Below the pieces are notes generated by a model that did not search any database, had not been told where the DNA came from, and worked only from the letters and a program-made list of their open reading frames with translations. DNA of 64,000 bases, taken from assembly GCF_900103185.1 (NCBI RefSeq), contig NZ_FNJD01000006.1:1-64000 (forward strand), in the 5' to 3' direction. A program made the position numbers and the translations under genes. Source of the stretch: Sulfitobacter litoralis. Its GTDB lineage: Bacteria; Pseudomonadota; Alphaproteobacteria; Rhodobacterales; Rhodobacteraceae. Shown here in pieces: positions 35,687 to 45,143 of this stretch (positions within the stretch are counted from its first letter, which is position 1; every line of letters starts with the position of its first letter).

Positions 35687-38600
35687 CTATTCTGCCGCCC
35701 GCGAGCTTTGCGTACCCCCCGACCGGATCACCGCCAGCAGTTCCTCGCGACGCTTTGCAGCCTTGGCTTCATTCGCCTGTTTCACCGGACCAAAGCCGCG
35801 GATCTGCAAGGGAAGCTCTGCCAAGGCGACAATCGCGTCACGGGTGCCCTCGGTCAGCTTGGGCAGGACGTCCTTCATGTCGGCCTCATACTGGGTGATC
35901 AAGGACCGTTCCATGCGGCGTTCCTCGGTGCGGCCAAACGGATCGAACGGCGTGCCGCGCAGGAACTTCATGCGTGACAGCAGCTTGAACGGTCCCTCCA
36001 TCCATGTGCCAAAGGTCCGTTTCATCGGGCGACCATCAGCGCCGGCCTTCGACATGATCGGCGGGGCAAGGTTAAAGGTCATCTTGGGGTCACCGTCAAA
36101 CGCCTCTGCCACCTTGGCACGGGTGGATTTCAACAGGCGTGCGACCTCGTATTCATCCTTGTAAGACAAAAGCTTGTGATAGCCCAAGGCCACGGCCTCT
36201 TTCAGGCGGTCATCCGTGATCTTATCCAACATCGCGCCATAGCGTTTAGCCAAACCCTTTCCCTGATAGGCCGTCAGGTGGTCTTTCCGGAAGGCGATTT
36301 TTTCGTTCAAGGTTTTTGGCAGCGCGACGACATTTGGCGTCATTACACGCTTGGCGTCTTCGGGGTGCAGCACGGCCCAACGGCCCAGTTCAAACGCGCG
36401 CAGGTTCCGTTCGACCGCAGCACCGTTTAAGGTGATCGCCTGTTGCAGGCTGTCCAGCGACAGCGGGATTAGCCCCTGCTGCCAAGCCGCGCCAAAGATC
36501 ATCATGTTCGAATAGATCGAATCCCCCAGCGTCGCCTTGGCCAGATCAGAGGCATCAAACAGCGCGACGTCATCCTTTAGCCGCGCTTCAAGCGCGAGGG
36601 TCAGCCGGTCATACGGCATCTGGAATTCAGTATCGCGGGTAAATTCCCCCGTGATGATCTGATGCGAGTTCACAACCGCCCCCGTCCGCCCAGCGCGCGT
36701 CAGGCCAAGTGTCTTTGTGCCGGCAGAGACAACAAGGTCCCCCCCGATCAACGCATCTGCTTCGCCTGTTGCCACGCGAATGGCGCTGATGTCTTCGGGA
36801 CGGTTCGCAATACGGCAATGGATATGTACGGCACCGCCCTTTTGGGCCAGCCCCGCCATTTCCATCATCCCAGCGCCCTTGCCGTCAATCTGTGCCGCTT
36901 GCGCCAGCACAGCACCGATGGTCACAACGCCGGTCCCACCAACACCGGTGATCACCACGTTATGCGTGCCATTGATCGCAGGTAAGGTCGGCATGGGCAG
37001 GTCGGGGATCTTGACCTCTGTCGTGGGGTCTTTGCGGATCTTGGCCCCTTCCAGCGTCACGAAGGACGGGCAGAATCCTTTGACGCACGAGAAATCCTTG
37101 TTGCACGATGATTGGTCAATCGCCCGCTTGCGTCCCAGCTCTGTCTCTTCGGGCACGATCGAGACGCAGTTGGACTGCACACCACAATCCCCACAGCCCT
37201 CGCAGACATCGGTATTGATGAACACCCGCTTGTCGGGATCAGGGAACAGCCCCCGCTTGCGACGACGACGTTTTTCGGCGGCACAGGTCTGGATATAGAC
37301 GATTGCGCTGACGCCCTTAAGCTTTGCGAAATTCTCTTGCACGGTTTGTAGATCGGCACGCTCGTACATGGGCACGTCGCCAAAGGCCTTTTGATCCACA
37401 TCCTCTTTCTCGTCATAGACTACAGCGATATTCTTGACGCCCATCGCCTTGATCTCTGCCACGATACGCGGCGCGTCCAGATCGCCTTCGTTATGCTGGC
37501 CACCTGTCATCGCAACGGCATCGTTATAAAGGATCTTGTAGGTGATGTTCGTCTTGGCCGCGATGGCCGCACGGATCGCCAGATTGCCCGAATGGTTGTA
37601 TGTTCCGTCACCGAGGTTCTGGAACACATGCTCGCGGGTCGAGAATTTGGATTCACCGATCCAGTTCGCCCCTTCCCCCCCCATATGGGTAAAGCCCGTT
37701 GTCTCGCGGTCCATCCATTGCACCATATAGTGACAACCGATCCCGGCGTAGGCGCGGCTCCCCTCTGGTAGCTTGGTTGATGAGTTATGTGGACAGCCTG
37801 AACAGAAGTACGGCACACGCGCGGCAATGTCTTCGGCGTTATCGGCACGTCGCGCGGTATCCAGCGCTTCCATACCGGCCTTGATGCCGTCGGTCGTCCG
37901 ACCTTCCTCGATAAAGATACCGCCCAGCTTTTCGGCGATCCAGATCGGGTCCAGCGCGCCACGGGTGGGGAACAGCTCTTCGCCATGCTCCATCCCGGCA
38001 CCACCGCCTTTGTGCCAGCCATAGACGCGGCGATGCGTATCCGAGAACAGCGCCTCCTTGATCTGCACCTCGATCAGCTTGCGCTTTTCTTCGACGACAA
38101 TGACCAGATCAAGCCCTTCGGCCCAGGAATGGAAGCCCTTCATATCCAGCGGGAAGGTCTGACCGATCTTGTAGAGCGTGAGGCCCAGACGTTCGGCTTC
38201 GTTTTCGTCGATGTTGAGCAGGCTCATGGCGTGGATCACATCCAGCCAATTCTTACCCGCAGCCGCGATGCCGATCTTAGCTCCGCGTTTGCCCCACATG
38301 CGTTTGTCCATCTTGTTGGCATGGCTGAACGCTTCGGCGGCATATCGTTTATAGTCAATCATCCGCGCCTCTTGCAGATGCGGCGTGTCTTGCAGACGGA
38401 TGTTAAGCCCCCCTTCGGGCATATCAAACTGCGGCGTGACCAGCTTCATCCGGTTCGGGTCGCCATTCACCACCGATGTCGCCTCTACGGTGTCTTTCAT
38501 CGTCTTGAGACCGACCCATAGCCCGCTAAACCGGCTTAGCGCCCATCCATAAATACCGTAGTCAAGGATCTCCTGCACACCGGCAGGACTGACAACAGGC

Positions 38601-39103
38601 ATATAGGCATCCACCATCGCCCATTCGGACTGGTGCAGCACGGTAGAGGATTCACCCGTATGATCATCCCCCATAGCCATCAGTACACCACCATGTGTGG
38701 ACGAGCCTGCCATATTGGCATGGCGCATCACATCACCAGAGCGGTCCACCCCCGGGCCTTTACCGTACCACAGGCCAAACACACCGTCGTACTTGCCTTC
38801 GCCGCGCAGCTCTGCCTGCTGACTGCCCCACAGGGCGGTAGCGGCAAGATCTTCGTTCAGGCCCGGCTCGAACACGACGTTATGCGCGGCCAGCGACTTG
38901 GCGGCGCGTTCCATTTGCAAGTCCACGGCCCCCAAGGGCGACCCGCGATATCCGGTCACATAGCCCGCGGTGTTTAGACCTGCGGTTTTGTCCCTTGAGG
39001 CCTGCATCATCATCATGCGCACCAACGCCTGTGTGCCGTTCAGCAACACTGGCGATTTCTCAAGGTCATACCGGTCAGTTAGTGAAATTTTCTGCGTACC
39101 CAT
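35687..39103 (-). CDS. Indolepyruvate ferredoxin oxidoreductase, fused alpha-beta type
   Basis: The product (1138 residues) oxidatively decarboxylates aryl or branched-chain 2-oxo acids to acyl-CoA with thiamine diphosphate and ferredoxin. The order is: N-terminal pyrimidine domain (about 20-400, with GYVTGYRGSPLGAVDLQMER), thiamine-binding domain (about 440-620, with YNDAVAMTGGQ), a cysteine-rich region (NTDVCEGCGDCG, CVSIVP, then SCNKDFSCVKGFCPSF) for iron-sulphur clusters, and a gamma-like domain (about 720-920, ITGVGGTGVVTIGAVLAQAA) followed by a C-terminal extension. The start at 39103 has GGGGAGGA upstream. The LysR gene on the other strand is a likely regulator. Confidence 0.95.
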   Translation of the reverse strand: MGTQKISLTDRYDLEKSPVLLNGTQALVRMMMMQASRDKTAGLNTAGYVTGYRGSPLGAVDLQMERAAKSLAAHNVVFEPGLNEDLAATALWGSQQAELRGEGKYDGVFGLWYGKGPGVDRSGDVMRHANMAGSSTHGGVLMAMGDDHTGESSTVLHQSEWAMVDAYMPVVSPAGVQEILDYGIYGWALSRFSGLWVGLKTMKDTVEATSVVNGDPNRMKLVTPQFDMPEGGLNIRLQDTPHLQEARMIDYKRYAAEAFSHANKMDKRMWGKRGAKIGIAAAGKNWLDVIHAMSLLNIDENEAERLGLTLYKIGQTFPLDMKGFHSWAEGLDLVIVVEEKRKLIEVQIKEALFSDTHRRVYGWHKGGGAGMEHGEELFPTRGALDPIWIAEKLGGIFIEEGRTTDGIKAGMEALDTARRADNAEDIAARVPYFCSGCPHNSSTKLPEGSRAYAGIGCHYMVQWMDRETTGFTHMGGEGANWIGESKFSTREHVFQNLGDGTYNHSGNLAIRAAIAAKTNITYKILYNDAVAMTGGQHNEGDLDAPRIVAEIKAMGVKNIAVVYDEKEDVDQKAFGDVPMYERADLQTVQENFAKLKGVSAIVYIQTCAAEKRRRRKRGLFPDPDKRVFINTDVCEGCGDCGVQSNCVSIVPEETELGRKRAIDQSSCNKDFSCVKGFCPSFVTLEGAKIRKDPTTEVKIPDLPMPTLPAINGTHNVVITGVGGTGVVTIGAVLAQAAQIDGKGAGMMEMAGLAQKGGAVHIHCRIANRPEDISAIRVATGEADALIGGDLVVSAGTKTLGLTRAGRTGAVVNSHQIITGEFTRDTEFQMPYDRLTLALEARLKDDVALFDASDLAKATLGDSIYSNMMIFGAAWQQGLIPLSLDSLQQAITLNGAAVERNLRAFELGRWAVLHPEDAKRVMTPNVVALPKTLNEKIAFRKDHLTAYQGKGLAKRYGAMLDKITDDRLKEAVALGYHKLLSYKDEYEVARLLKSTRAKVAEAFDGDPKMTFNLAPPIMSKAGADGRPMKRTFGTWMEGPFKLLSRMKFLRGTPFDPFGRTEERRMERSLITQYEADMKDVLPKLTEGTRDAIVALAELPLQIRGFGPVKQANEAKAAKRREELLAVIRSGGTQSSRAAE

Positions 39104-39365
39104 AGCGCGTCCTCCCCTACGTGCAATCAATAGCTATTCCCTCACACTAGGTCACAAAAGCTGACCTGTCTAGCGTTGTGACCACCCCTAGATCGCAATG
39201 CAGCGGGCGCGCGCCCTTGATCTTTTGCACACTCACCCGATCTAGCCGTGATAAGATAAGCCTATATGCCCCGATGCACCCTGTCGCAGGGTTGTTTTTA
39301 AACCGTATTCCGCGCAAAGATGGCTGCTCTTGCGAACAGCGCGCACATCACAAAAGGTCGCCCTC

Positions 39366-40271
39366 ATGGATTGGGACAAGCTCAGAATTTTTCACGCCGT
39401 CGCGGACGCCGGCAGCTTGACCCATGCGGGGGACAAACTGAACCTGTCGCAATCTGCGGTCAGCCGCCAGATACGTGGGCTGGAAGAGCAGTTGAATACC
39501 AACCTGTTCCACCGCCATGCGCGCGGGCTGATCCTAACGGAGCAAGGCGAGCTGCTGTTTGATGCCACAGTCGCAATGTCGAAAAGGCTCGATACCGCAG
39601 CGGCACGCATCCGCGACAGCGAAGAAGAGGTCTTTGGCGAATTGCGCGTCACAACGACAACAGGCTTTGGTACATTGTGGCTGGCACCGCGCCTGCCCAA
39701 GCTTTACGAGAAATACCCTGACCTTAAGGTCGACCTGATGCTGGAAGAACGCGTGCTGGACCTTCCTATGCGCGAAGCCGATGTGGCCATCCGCATGAAG
39801 GAGCCATCGCAGGCCGATTTGGTGCGCAAGAAGCTGATGATGATCAAGATGTGCATGTATGCCTCACCCGCCTATCTCGCGGCGAACGGCACGCCCCAGC
39901 GGCTTGAGGATATGTCGGATCACCGCCTGATATGCCAGAACACAGACAGCAATCAGGTGCACGCGGGCCTGAACCTGATCCAGCAGCTTATGATGCATGA
40001 CGTGCGGTCGATGCTGACGGTAAACAACTACTTTGGCGTGCTCCAAGCGGTCATTAACAATCTCGGGATCGGGGTTCTGCCTGACTATCTGATCCAAGAC
40101 TTCCCCGACCTCGTGCAGGTGCTACCCGAGACCGAGTCGGCGGATGTGCCCGTATTCCTTGCCTACCCTGAAGAGCTGCGTTCTTCCAAACGCGTCGCGG
40201 CATTCAAGGATTTTGTCCAAGACGAGATCATCACCCACCGCAAACTGCTGCGCGAGAAGGAATCCCGCTAG
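39366..40271 (+). CDS. LysR-family transcriptional regulator
   Basis: The 301-residue product has an N-terminal winged helix (MDWDKLRIFHAVADAGSLTH, then LNLSQSAVSRQIRGLEEQL) and a LysR substrate-binding domain (about 90-290, GELRVTTTTGFGTLWLAPRL). It is divergent from the indolepyruvate oxidoreductase with 262 bases between, so control of that gene is likely. LysR proteins often need a small effector; none is shown. The start at 39366 is the family start; an earlier in-frame ATG adds 12 residues without similarity. Confidence 0.94.
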   Translation: MDWDKLRIFHAVADAGSLTHAGDKLNLSQSAVSRQIRGLEEQLNTNLFHRHARGLILTEQGELLFDATVAMSKRLDTAAARIRDSEEEVFGELRVTTTTGFGTLWLAPRLPKLYEKYPDLKVDLMLEERVLDLPMREADVAIRMKEPSQADLVRKKLMMIKMCMYASPAYLAANGTPQRLEDMSDHRLICQNTDSNQVHAGLNLIQQLMMHDVRSMLTVNNYFGVLQAVINNLGIGVLPDYLIQDFPDLVQVLPETESADVPVFLAYPEELRSSKRVAAFKDFVQDEIITHRKLLREKESR

Positions 40272-40320
40272 CTATGCGAAAACCGCATAACGGGCATGTC
40301 ATAGATTAACGATTCCCGCC

Positions 40321-40348
40321 TTGATCCACGCACTCGCGCCACTTAATT
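40321..40348 (+). promoter_or_regulatory. Candidate promoter of the two-hairpin RNA
   Basis: TTGATC (40321-40326) and TTAATT (40343-40348) are 16 bases apart. The expected start, near 40354, is the first base of the first hairpin. Both boxes are imperfect but well placed. Confidence 0.45.
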
Positions 40349-40352
40349 GAGC

Positions 40353-40434
40353 GGTATGAAGACGGGCGGCTCCGTGCCGCTTCTTCATACCTCCCTGTTG
40401 GACTCGGCCGAGCTTCGTGCTCGGCCTTTTTTTT
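40353..40434 (+). ncRNA. Probable small RNA: two stem-loops and terminator, about 80 nt
   Basis: The first hairpin pairs GGTATGAAGA (40353-40362) with TCTTCATACC (40382-40391), continuing through an internal loop into GCGGC/GCCGC with a TCCGT loop. A single-stranded spacer with CTCCCTGTTGG follows. The second hairpin, GGCCGAGC-TTCGT-GCTCGGCC (40406-40426), is followed by eight T, a strong terminator. LysR ends 81 bases before the RNA, and a promoter-like pair lies at 40321-40348. The pyrimidine-rich CCTCCC could pair with Shine-Dalgarno regions. A plain LysR terminator needs only the second hairpin; the first points to a stable RNA. No family is named. Confidence 0.6.
40406..40434 (+). terminator. 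Strong rho-independent terminator
   Basis: A perfect 8-bp stem (GGCCGAGC / GCTCGGCC) with a TTCGT loop is followed by eight T. It ends both the upstream RNA and any read-through from the LysR gene, ahead of purL. Confidence 0.95.
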
Positions 40435-40523
40435 GGCTGACGCTCTTCTCCCGCCTTAGGTCTTTTCCCCGCGCTGCGCTTGATCTAAGAGGTGTGGCAT
40501 ATTGCTAGGGGAAAACGCGCATC

Positions 40524-42683
40524 ATGACCGAACCAGCCATCACGCAAGAACTGATTACAAGCCACGGCATCAACGCCGATGAATATCAGCGTATTCTGGA
40601 CATCATCGGGCGCGAACCCACATTTACCGAACTGGGGATCTTTTCGGCCATGTGGAACGAACACTGTTCCTACAAGTCGTCAAAGAAATGGCTGCGCACG
40701 CTGCCGACCGAGGGCCCTCAGGTGATCTGCGGACCGGGCGAAAACGCGGGCATCGTCGATATCGGCGACGGCCAGGCGCTGGTTTTCAAAATGGAAAGCC
40801 ATAACCACCCCTCCTACATTGAACCCTATCAGGGTGCGGCGACTGGTGTGGGCGGCATCCTGCGGGATGTCTTCACTATGGGCGCGCGTCCTATTGCGGC
40901 GATGAATTCGCTTAGCTTTGGCTCGCCTGAGCATCGCAAGACGCGCCAGCTGGTGCATGGCGTCGTTGCAGGCGTTGGCGGCTATGGGAACTGCTTTGGC
41001 GTTCCAACTGTCGGGGGCGAGGTTCGCTTTGATACCGCCTATGACGGCAACTGCCTTGTGAACGCTTTTGCTGCCGGCCTGGCCGACACAGACAAGATTT
41101 TCTATTCCGCCGCTTCCGGCGTTGGCATGCCGGTCGTTTACCTTGGCGCGAAAACCGGCCGCGACGGTGTGGGCGGCGCGACCATGGCGTCAGCCGAGTT
41201 CGACGACACCATCGAAGACAAACGCCCCACCGTTCAGGTTGGCGACCCCTTTACCGAAAAGCGCCTGATGGAAGCCACGCTAGAGCTGATGGCGACCGGT
41301 GCTGTAATCTCGATTCAGGATATGGGGGCGGCGGGTCTGACCTGCTCTGCCGTGGAAATGGGCGACAAGGGCAACCTTGGTGTACGTCTGGACCTCGAAA
41401 AGGTCCCGACCCGCGAACATGCCATGACCGCCTATGAAATGATGCTGTCGGAATCCCAGGAACGTATGCTGATGGTCCTGCGCCCCGAACTCGAAGCCGA
41501 GGCGAAAGCCGTCTTTGACAAATGGGACCTCGACTTTGCTATCGTGGGCGAAACAATCGCCGAAGACCGTTTCCTGATCGTGCACAATGGCGAGGTCAAA
41601 GCCGACCTGCCGCTCAAGGCGCTGTCGGGCAACGCCCCCGAATATGACCGCCCCTACGTAGAGACACCCGCAGCCGAACCTCTGTCGGATGTGCCGGGCA
41701 TTGATCCCATCGACGGGCTGCACGCGCTGATCTCCAGCCCGAACTACGCATCCAAAGCGTGGGTCTATGAACAATATGATACGATGGTTATGGGCGACAG
41801 CGCCCGCACACCGGGTCTGGGGTCGGGTATTGTGCGCATCCATGGCACAGACAAAGCCATTGCGTTCACCTCGGATGTGACACCGCGCTACGTCAAGGCG
41901 AACCCTGTCGAGGGCGGCAAACAGGCCGTGGCCGAAGCCTACCGTAATCTTTGCGCCGTCGGGGCCCTGCCGCTGGCGACCACCGATAACCTGAATTTCG
42001 GCAACCCCGAAAAACCAGAGATCATGGGCCAGTTCGTCGGCGCGCTGAAAGGCATCGGCGAGGCAGTTTCCGCGCTGGATATGCCCATCGTGTCGGGCAA
42101 TGTATCGCTGTACAACGAAACCGACGGCAAAGGCATCCTGCCAACGCCCACCATTGGCGCGGTCGGCCTGCTGAAACACACAGACGAGATCATCGGCAAA
42201 GAGGTCCGTGACGGCCATGTCGCTTTGGTTCTGGGTGCCAGCGAAGGGCACATCGGGCAATCCGCCCTGCTGCTCGAAGTCTTTAACCGCCGCGACGGCG
42301 ACGCGCCCCATGTCGATCTGGCCTTGGAAAAAGCCCACGGTGAATTCATCCGTGCCAACCGCGAGCTGATCAAAGCCTGTACCGACCTGTCTGACGGTGG
42401 CCTTGCGCTTGCCGCGTTCGAGCTGGCCGAGGAAGCTGGCGTCGGGGTCACCCTGGATTCCGCCGATACACAGGTTCTGTTTGGCGAGGATCAGGCGCGC
42501 TACCTGATTGCGTGCAACTTCGACCAAGCCGAAGCCTTGATGGTCGCGGCCCAAAGCGCCGGTCTGCATCTCGAAAGCGTCGGGAAATTCGGCGGCGACC
42601 AAGTGAACTTTGGTGGTGTCAAAGCGCCGCTGGCAGATTTGTCGGCGACCTACCGCGGGGCCTTTGCAGCCACCTTTGCCTAA
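40524..42683 (+). CDS. purL: Phosphoribosylformylglycinamidine synthase subunit PurL
   Basis: The product (719 residues) makes FGAM from FGAR with ATP and ammonia in purine synthesis. It is the small PurL that works with PurS and PurQ. Motifs: [65 protein letters not shown] and [16 protein letters not shown]. It begins after the RNA terminator and ends 3 bases from the stop of the convergent VWA gene. Confidence 0.97.
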   Translation: MTEPAITQELITSHGINADEYQRILDIIGREPTFTELGIFSAMWNEHCSYKSSKKWLRTLPTEGPQVICGPGENAGIVDIGDGQALVFKMESHNHPSYIEPYQGAATGVGGILRDVFTMGARPIAAMNSLSFGSPEHRKTRQLVHGVVAGVGGYGNCFGVPTVGGEVRFDTAYDGNCLVNAFAAGLADTDKIFYSAASGVGMPVVYLGAKTGRDGVGGATMASAEFDDTIEDKRPTVQVGDPFTEKRLMEATLELMATGAVISIQDMGAAGLTCSAVEMGDKGNLGVRLDLEKVPTREHAMTAYEMMLSESQERMLMVLRPELEAEAKAVFDKWDLDFAIVGETIAEDRFLIVHNGEVKADLPLKALSGNAPEYDRPYVETPAAEPLSDVPGIDPIDGLHALISSPNYASKAWVYEQYDTMVMGDSARTPGLGSGIVRIHGTDKAIAFTSDVTPRYVKANPVEGGKQAVAEAYRNLCAVGALPLATTDNLNFGNPEKPEIMGQFVGALKGIGEAVSALDMPIVSGNVSLYNETDGKGILPTPTIGAVGLLKHTDEIIGKEVRDGHVALVLGASEGHIGQSALLLEVFNRRDGDAPHVDLALEKAHGEFIRANRELIKACTDLSDGGLALAAFELAEEAGVGVTLDSADTQVLFGEDQARYLIACNFDQAEALMVAAQSAGLHLESVGKFGGDQVNFGGVKAPLADLSATYRGAFAATFA

Positions 42684-42686
42684 GCC

Positions 42687-43943
42687 CTAACGGTCGATTA
42701 GACCCATCAAACGCGTTTTCTCGCCCCTGTCATCGGGGCGGGAAATCACCTCTGCCAGCTCCTCGAGCGAGGCAATCGAATGGCCGGCGCGAAAACTGTC
42801 AACATAGGGCAGCATCGCACGAATGCCCGCCGCCTTGGGCGCAAAACCGTCCCACCGCAACAACGGGTTCAACCAGATCAGCCGCCGCGCTGACAGGTGC
42901 AGCCGCTGCATCTGCCGCGCCAGATCGTCGGGCGCGTCGCGGTCCAGCCCGTCAGTGATCAGCAGCACAACGACACCCTGCCCCATGACCCGCCGCGACC
43001 AATCGCGGTTAAACGCCTCTATGCTTGCGCCTATACGGGTACCGCCTTCCCAATCCTGCGCCTGTGCCCCTGCCGCCTTCAGCGCGGCATCCACATCGCG
43101 GGTGGCCAGATGGCGCGTGATATTGGTCAACCGCGTCCCGAAGGTAAAGGCATGTACCTGTGCCCATCCCGCGCCCTTGGCATTGCTCACCGCATGCAGG
43201 AAATGCAGCACCATGCGGGAATACTGGCTCATCGAACCGGATATATCACAAAGCACCACCAGATTAGGATAGCGGGGGCGTGGGGTCTTAAATGCCAGTT
43301 TATCCATCTCGCCGCCGCGCCGCAGCGCGGCCCGCAGGCTGCGCGCCGCATCAATCCGCCCCCTCGGAGAAGCCATAGCACGGCGCGAGGGCATGGGTTT
43401 AACCGGCAGGCTCAACCGCGCCAGCATCTTCTTGGCCTCGGCCACCTCGGCGAGGCTCATCAGTTCGAAATCAAGGCTGCGCAGACGTTCGCGCGAGGAC
43501 ATCGTGAGGCTCGCGTCGACCTTGATCTCTGTCTCGCGATCATCATCGGGCCCTTCTTCTTCGCGGTCGGGCGCCTCGGCACCATCCAGCAGGGCTTCGG
43601 CGGCGCGTTTCTCGGCGGCTTGAGCGGGGCGGTCTTCCTGTACGCCACGGATCGCCGGCAACATCGCCGCCATCATATGTTCCAGATACCGCGGATCGCG
43701 CCAGTACAAACGAAAGAGCTGCGCAAAGATGATCCGGTGTTCGGGACGGTTCACGAAACAGGCGTGCAGCGTCCAGTAGAAATCTGTCTTGTCGGTGAAC
43801 CCCGCCACCTCTACCGCGCGGATCGCGTCAATCACGCCGCCCGGGCCTATTGGCAGGCCCGCGCGACGCAAGGCACGGGCGAAATGGGTGATATTGCCGG
43901 CAAGTTTAGGATTATCCGGCAGCTCTAATGGCAGATGTTCCAT
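42687..43943 (-). CDS. CoxE-like protein with a von Willebrand A domain
   Basis: The 418-residue product has an N-terminal helical part and a C-terminal VWA domain with the metal-ion site: LCDISGSMSQYSRM (DxSxS) at about residue 240, and LLITDGLDRDAPDDLA for the later ligands. An acidic stretch precedes it (DGAEAPDREEEGPDDDRE). Proteins of this type are always paired with MoxR ATPases and help assemble or load metal enzymes, such as CO dehydrogenase; no such enzyme is nearby. The MoxR gene lies upstream, 76 bases away. The ATG at 43943 is chosen; a GTG five codons earlier is also possible. Confidence 0.9.
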   Translation of the reverse strand: MEHLPLELPDNPKLAGNITHFARALRRAGLPIGPGGVIDAIRAVEVAGFTDKTDFYWTLHACFVNRPEHRIIFAQLFRLYWRDPRYLEHMMAAMLPAIRGVQEDRPAQAAEKRAAEALLDGAEAPDREEEGPDDDRETEIKVDASLTMSSRERLRSLDFELMSLAEVAEAKKMLARLSLPVKPMPSRRAMASPRGRIDAARSLRAALRRGGEMDKLAFKTPRPRYPNLVVLCDISGSMSQYSRMVLHFLHAVSNAKGAGWAQVHAFTFGTRLTNITRHLATRDVDAALKAAGAQAQDWEGGTRIGASIEAFNRDWSRRVMGQGVVVLLITDGLDRDAPDDLARQMQRLHLSARRLIWLNPLLRWDGFAPKAAGIRAMLPYVDSFRAGHSIASLEELAEVISRPDDRGEKTRLMGLIDR

Positions 43944-44019
43944 CAGGCAGTTGCCCACCGGGGGCTGTCAGCCCCCAGACCCCCGAGGATTTTTGTCCAT
44001 TTGGAAGCAGTGGCGCGGC

Positions 44020-44931
44020 TCAACTGGAGGGGTCCAGACTGGCTTTGGCTTGATCCAGAATCCGTTTCGCTTCGGAACCTTGCAGCTTGGCGATGTCATC
44101 TTGGTATTTCAGAATAGCCCCGAGCGTGTCGGCGATGGTTTCGGGGCTCAGGTTGATCACATCCAGTGCAAGCAAGCATTTTGCCCAGTCGATTGTTTCG
44201 GCCACGCCAGGCTTCTTGAACAGATCTTCAGTGCGCAACTGCTGAACAAAGGCCACCACCTCGCGGCTGAGCGCGCTGGAGGCTTCGGGGGCGCGGGCGG
44301 CCAAAATCTCCATTTCGCGGGTGAAGTCTGGATAATCGACCCAGTGGTAAAGGCACCTGCGTTTAAGCGCATCATGCACCTCTCGCGTGCGATTAGACGT
44401 CAGGATCACGATTGGTGGTTCGGGGGCCTTAATCGTGCCAAGCTCGGGGATCGTGACCTGAAAATCGCTGAGCGCTTCAAGCAAGAAGGCCTCAAAGGGG
44501 GCGTCCGTGCGGTCAAGCTCATCGATCAACAAGATCGGCGCACCCCGCTCGTCAGGGCGCATCGCCTCGAGCAAGGGCCGTTCAATCAGGAAATCATCGC
44601 TGAACAATTCGGTCGTAAGCTGACGTCGCGAGGTATCGCCCGCCGCCTCCGCCGTGCGGATGGCGATCATCTGTGCCGGAAAGTTCCATTCGTAGACAGC
44701 CGTCGAAGCATCCAGGCCTTCGTAGCATTGCAGCCGGATCAACTTGCGGTTCAGCGCAAGGGCAAGCGCTTTGGCGATCTCTGTCTTGCCGACGCCCGCT
44801 TCGCCTTCCAGAAACAGCGGGCGGCCCAACGTTAGGCTCAGGAAGACGACTGTCGCCAGCGGGCGGCCGCAGACATAGCCCTGCCCCGCAAGCAGCTCTT
44901 GTACGGCATCAATCGAAGGGGGCAGTTGCAT
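44020..44931 (-). CDS. MoxR-family AAA+ ATPase
   Basis: The 303-residue product has a Walker A in FLEGEAGVGKTEIAKAL (about residues 41-57), Walker B in APILLIDELDRTD, and sensor 1 in ILTSNRTRE. MoxR proteins are chaperone-like ATPases that work with VWA proteins, here probably the CoxE-like product of the downstream gene. A Shine-Dalgarno (GGGAGAA) precedes the ATG at 44931. No target enzyme is encoded nearby. Confidence 0.93.
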   Translation of the reverse strand: MQLPPSIDAVQELLAGQGYVCGRPLATVVFLSLTLGRPLFLEGEAGVGKTEIAKALALALNRKLIRLQCYEGLDASTAVYEWNFPAQMIAIRTAEAAGDTSRRQLTTELFSDDFLIERPLLEAMRPDERGAPILLIDELDRTDAPFEAFLLEALSDFQVTIPELGTIKAPEPPIVILTSNRTREVHDALKRRCLYHWVDYPDFTREMEILAARAPEASSALSREVVAFVQQLRTEDLFKKPGVAETIDWAKCLLALDVINLSPETIADTLGAILKYQDDIAKLQGSEAKRILDQAKASLDPSS

Positions 44932-45143
44932 GGCGTTCTCCCGTTTTGGCTGGCACGAGTGGTGCATTCTGATCCGGCGCGGTCAAGGGCCAAGCGCGTC
45001 TGAGGCCCGAGACTTTGCCTTGGATGCACCACACAATGTGCTATAAATATGCCTTAAATCTCCGCATTTTTGCCTTAATGCGCTGATACCTCATACCAAA
45101 GCCTAGGGTGCCTTGTGCCCGTTTACGATTGAGGACGTTTACC

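Noticed and set aside
41280..42602. 440-codon minus-strand frame inside purL
   Set aside because: Antisense shadow of a conserved purine gene; no Shine-Dalgarno or protein family.
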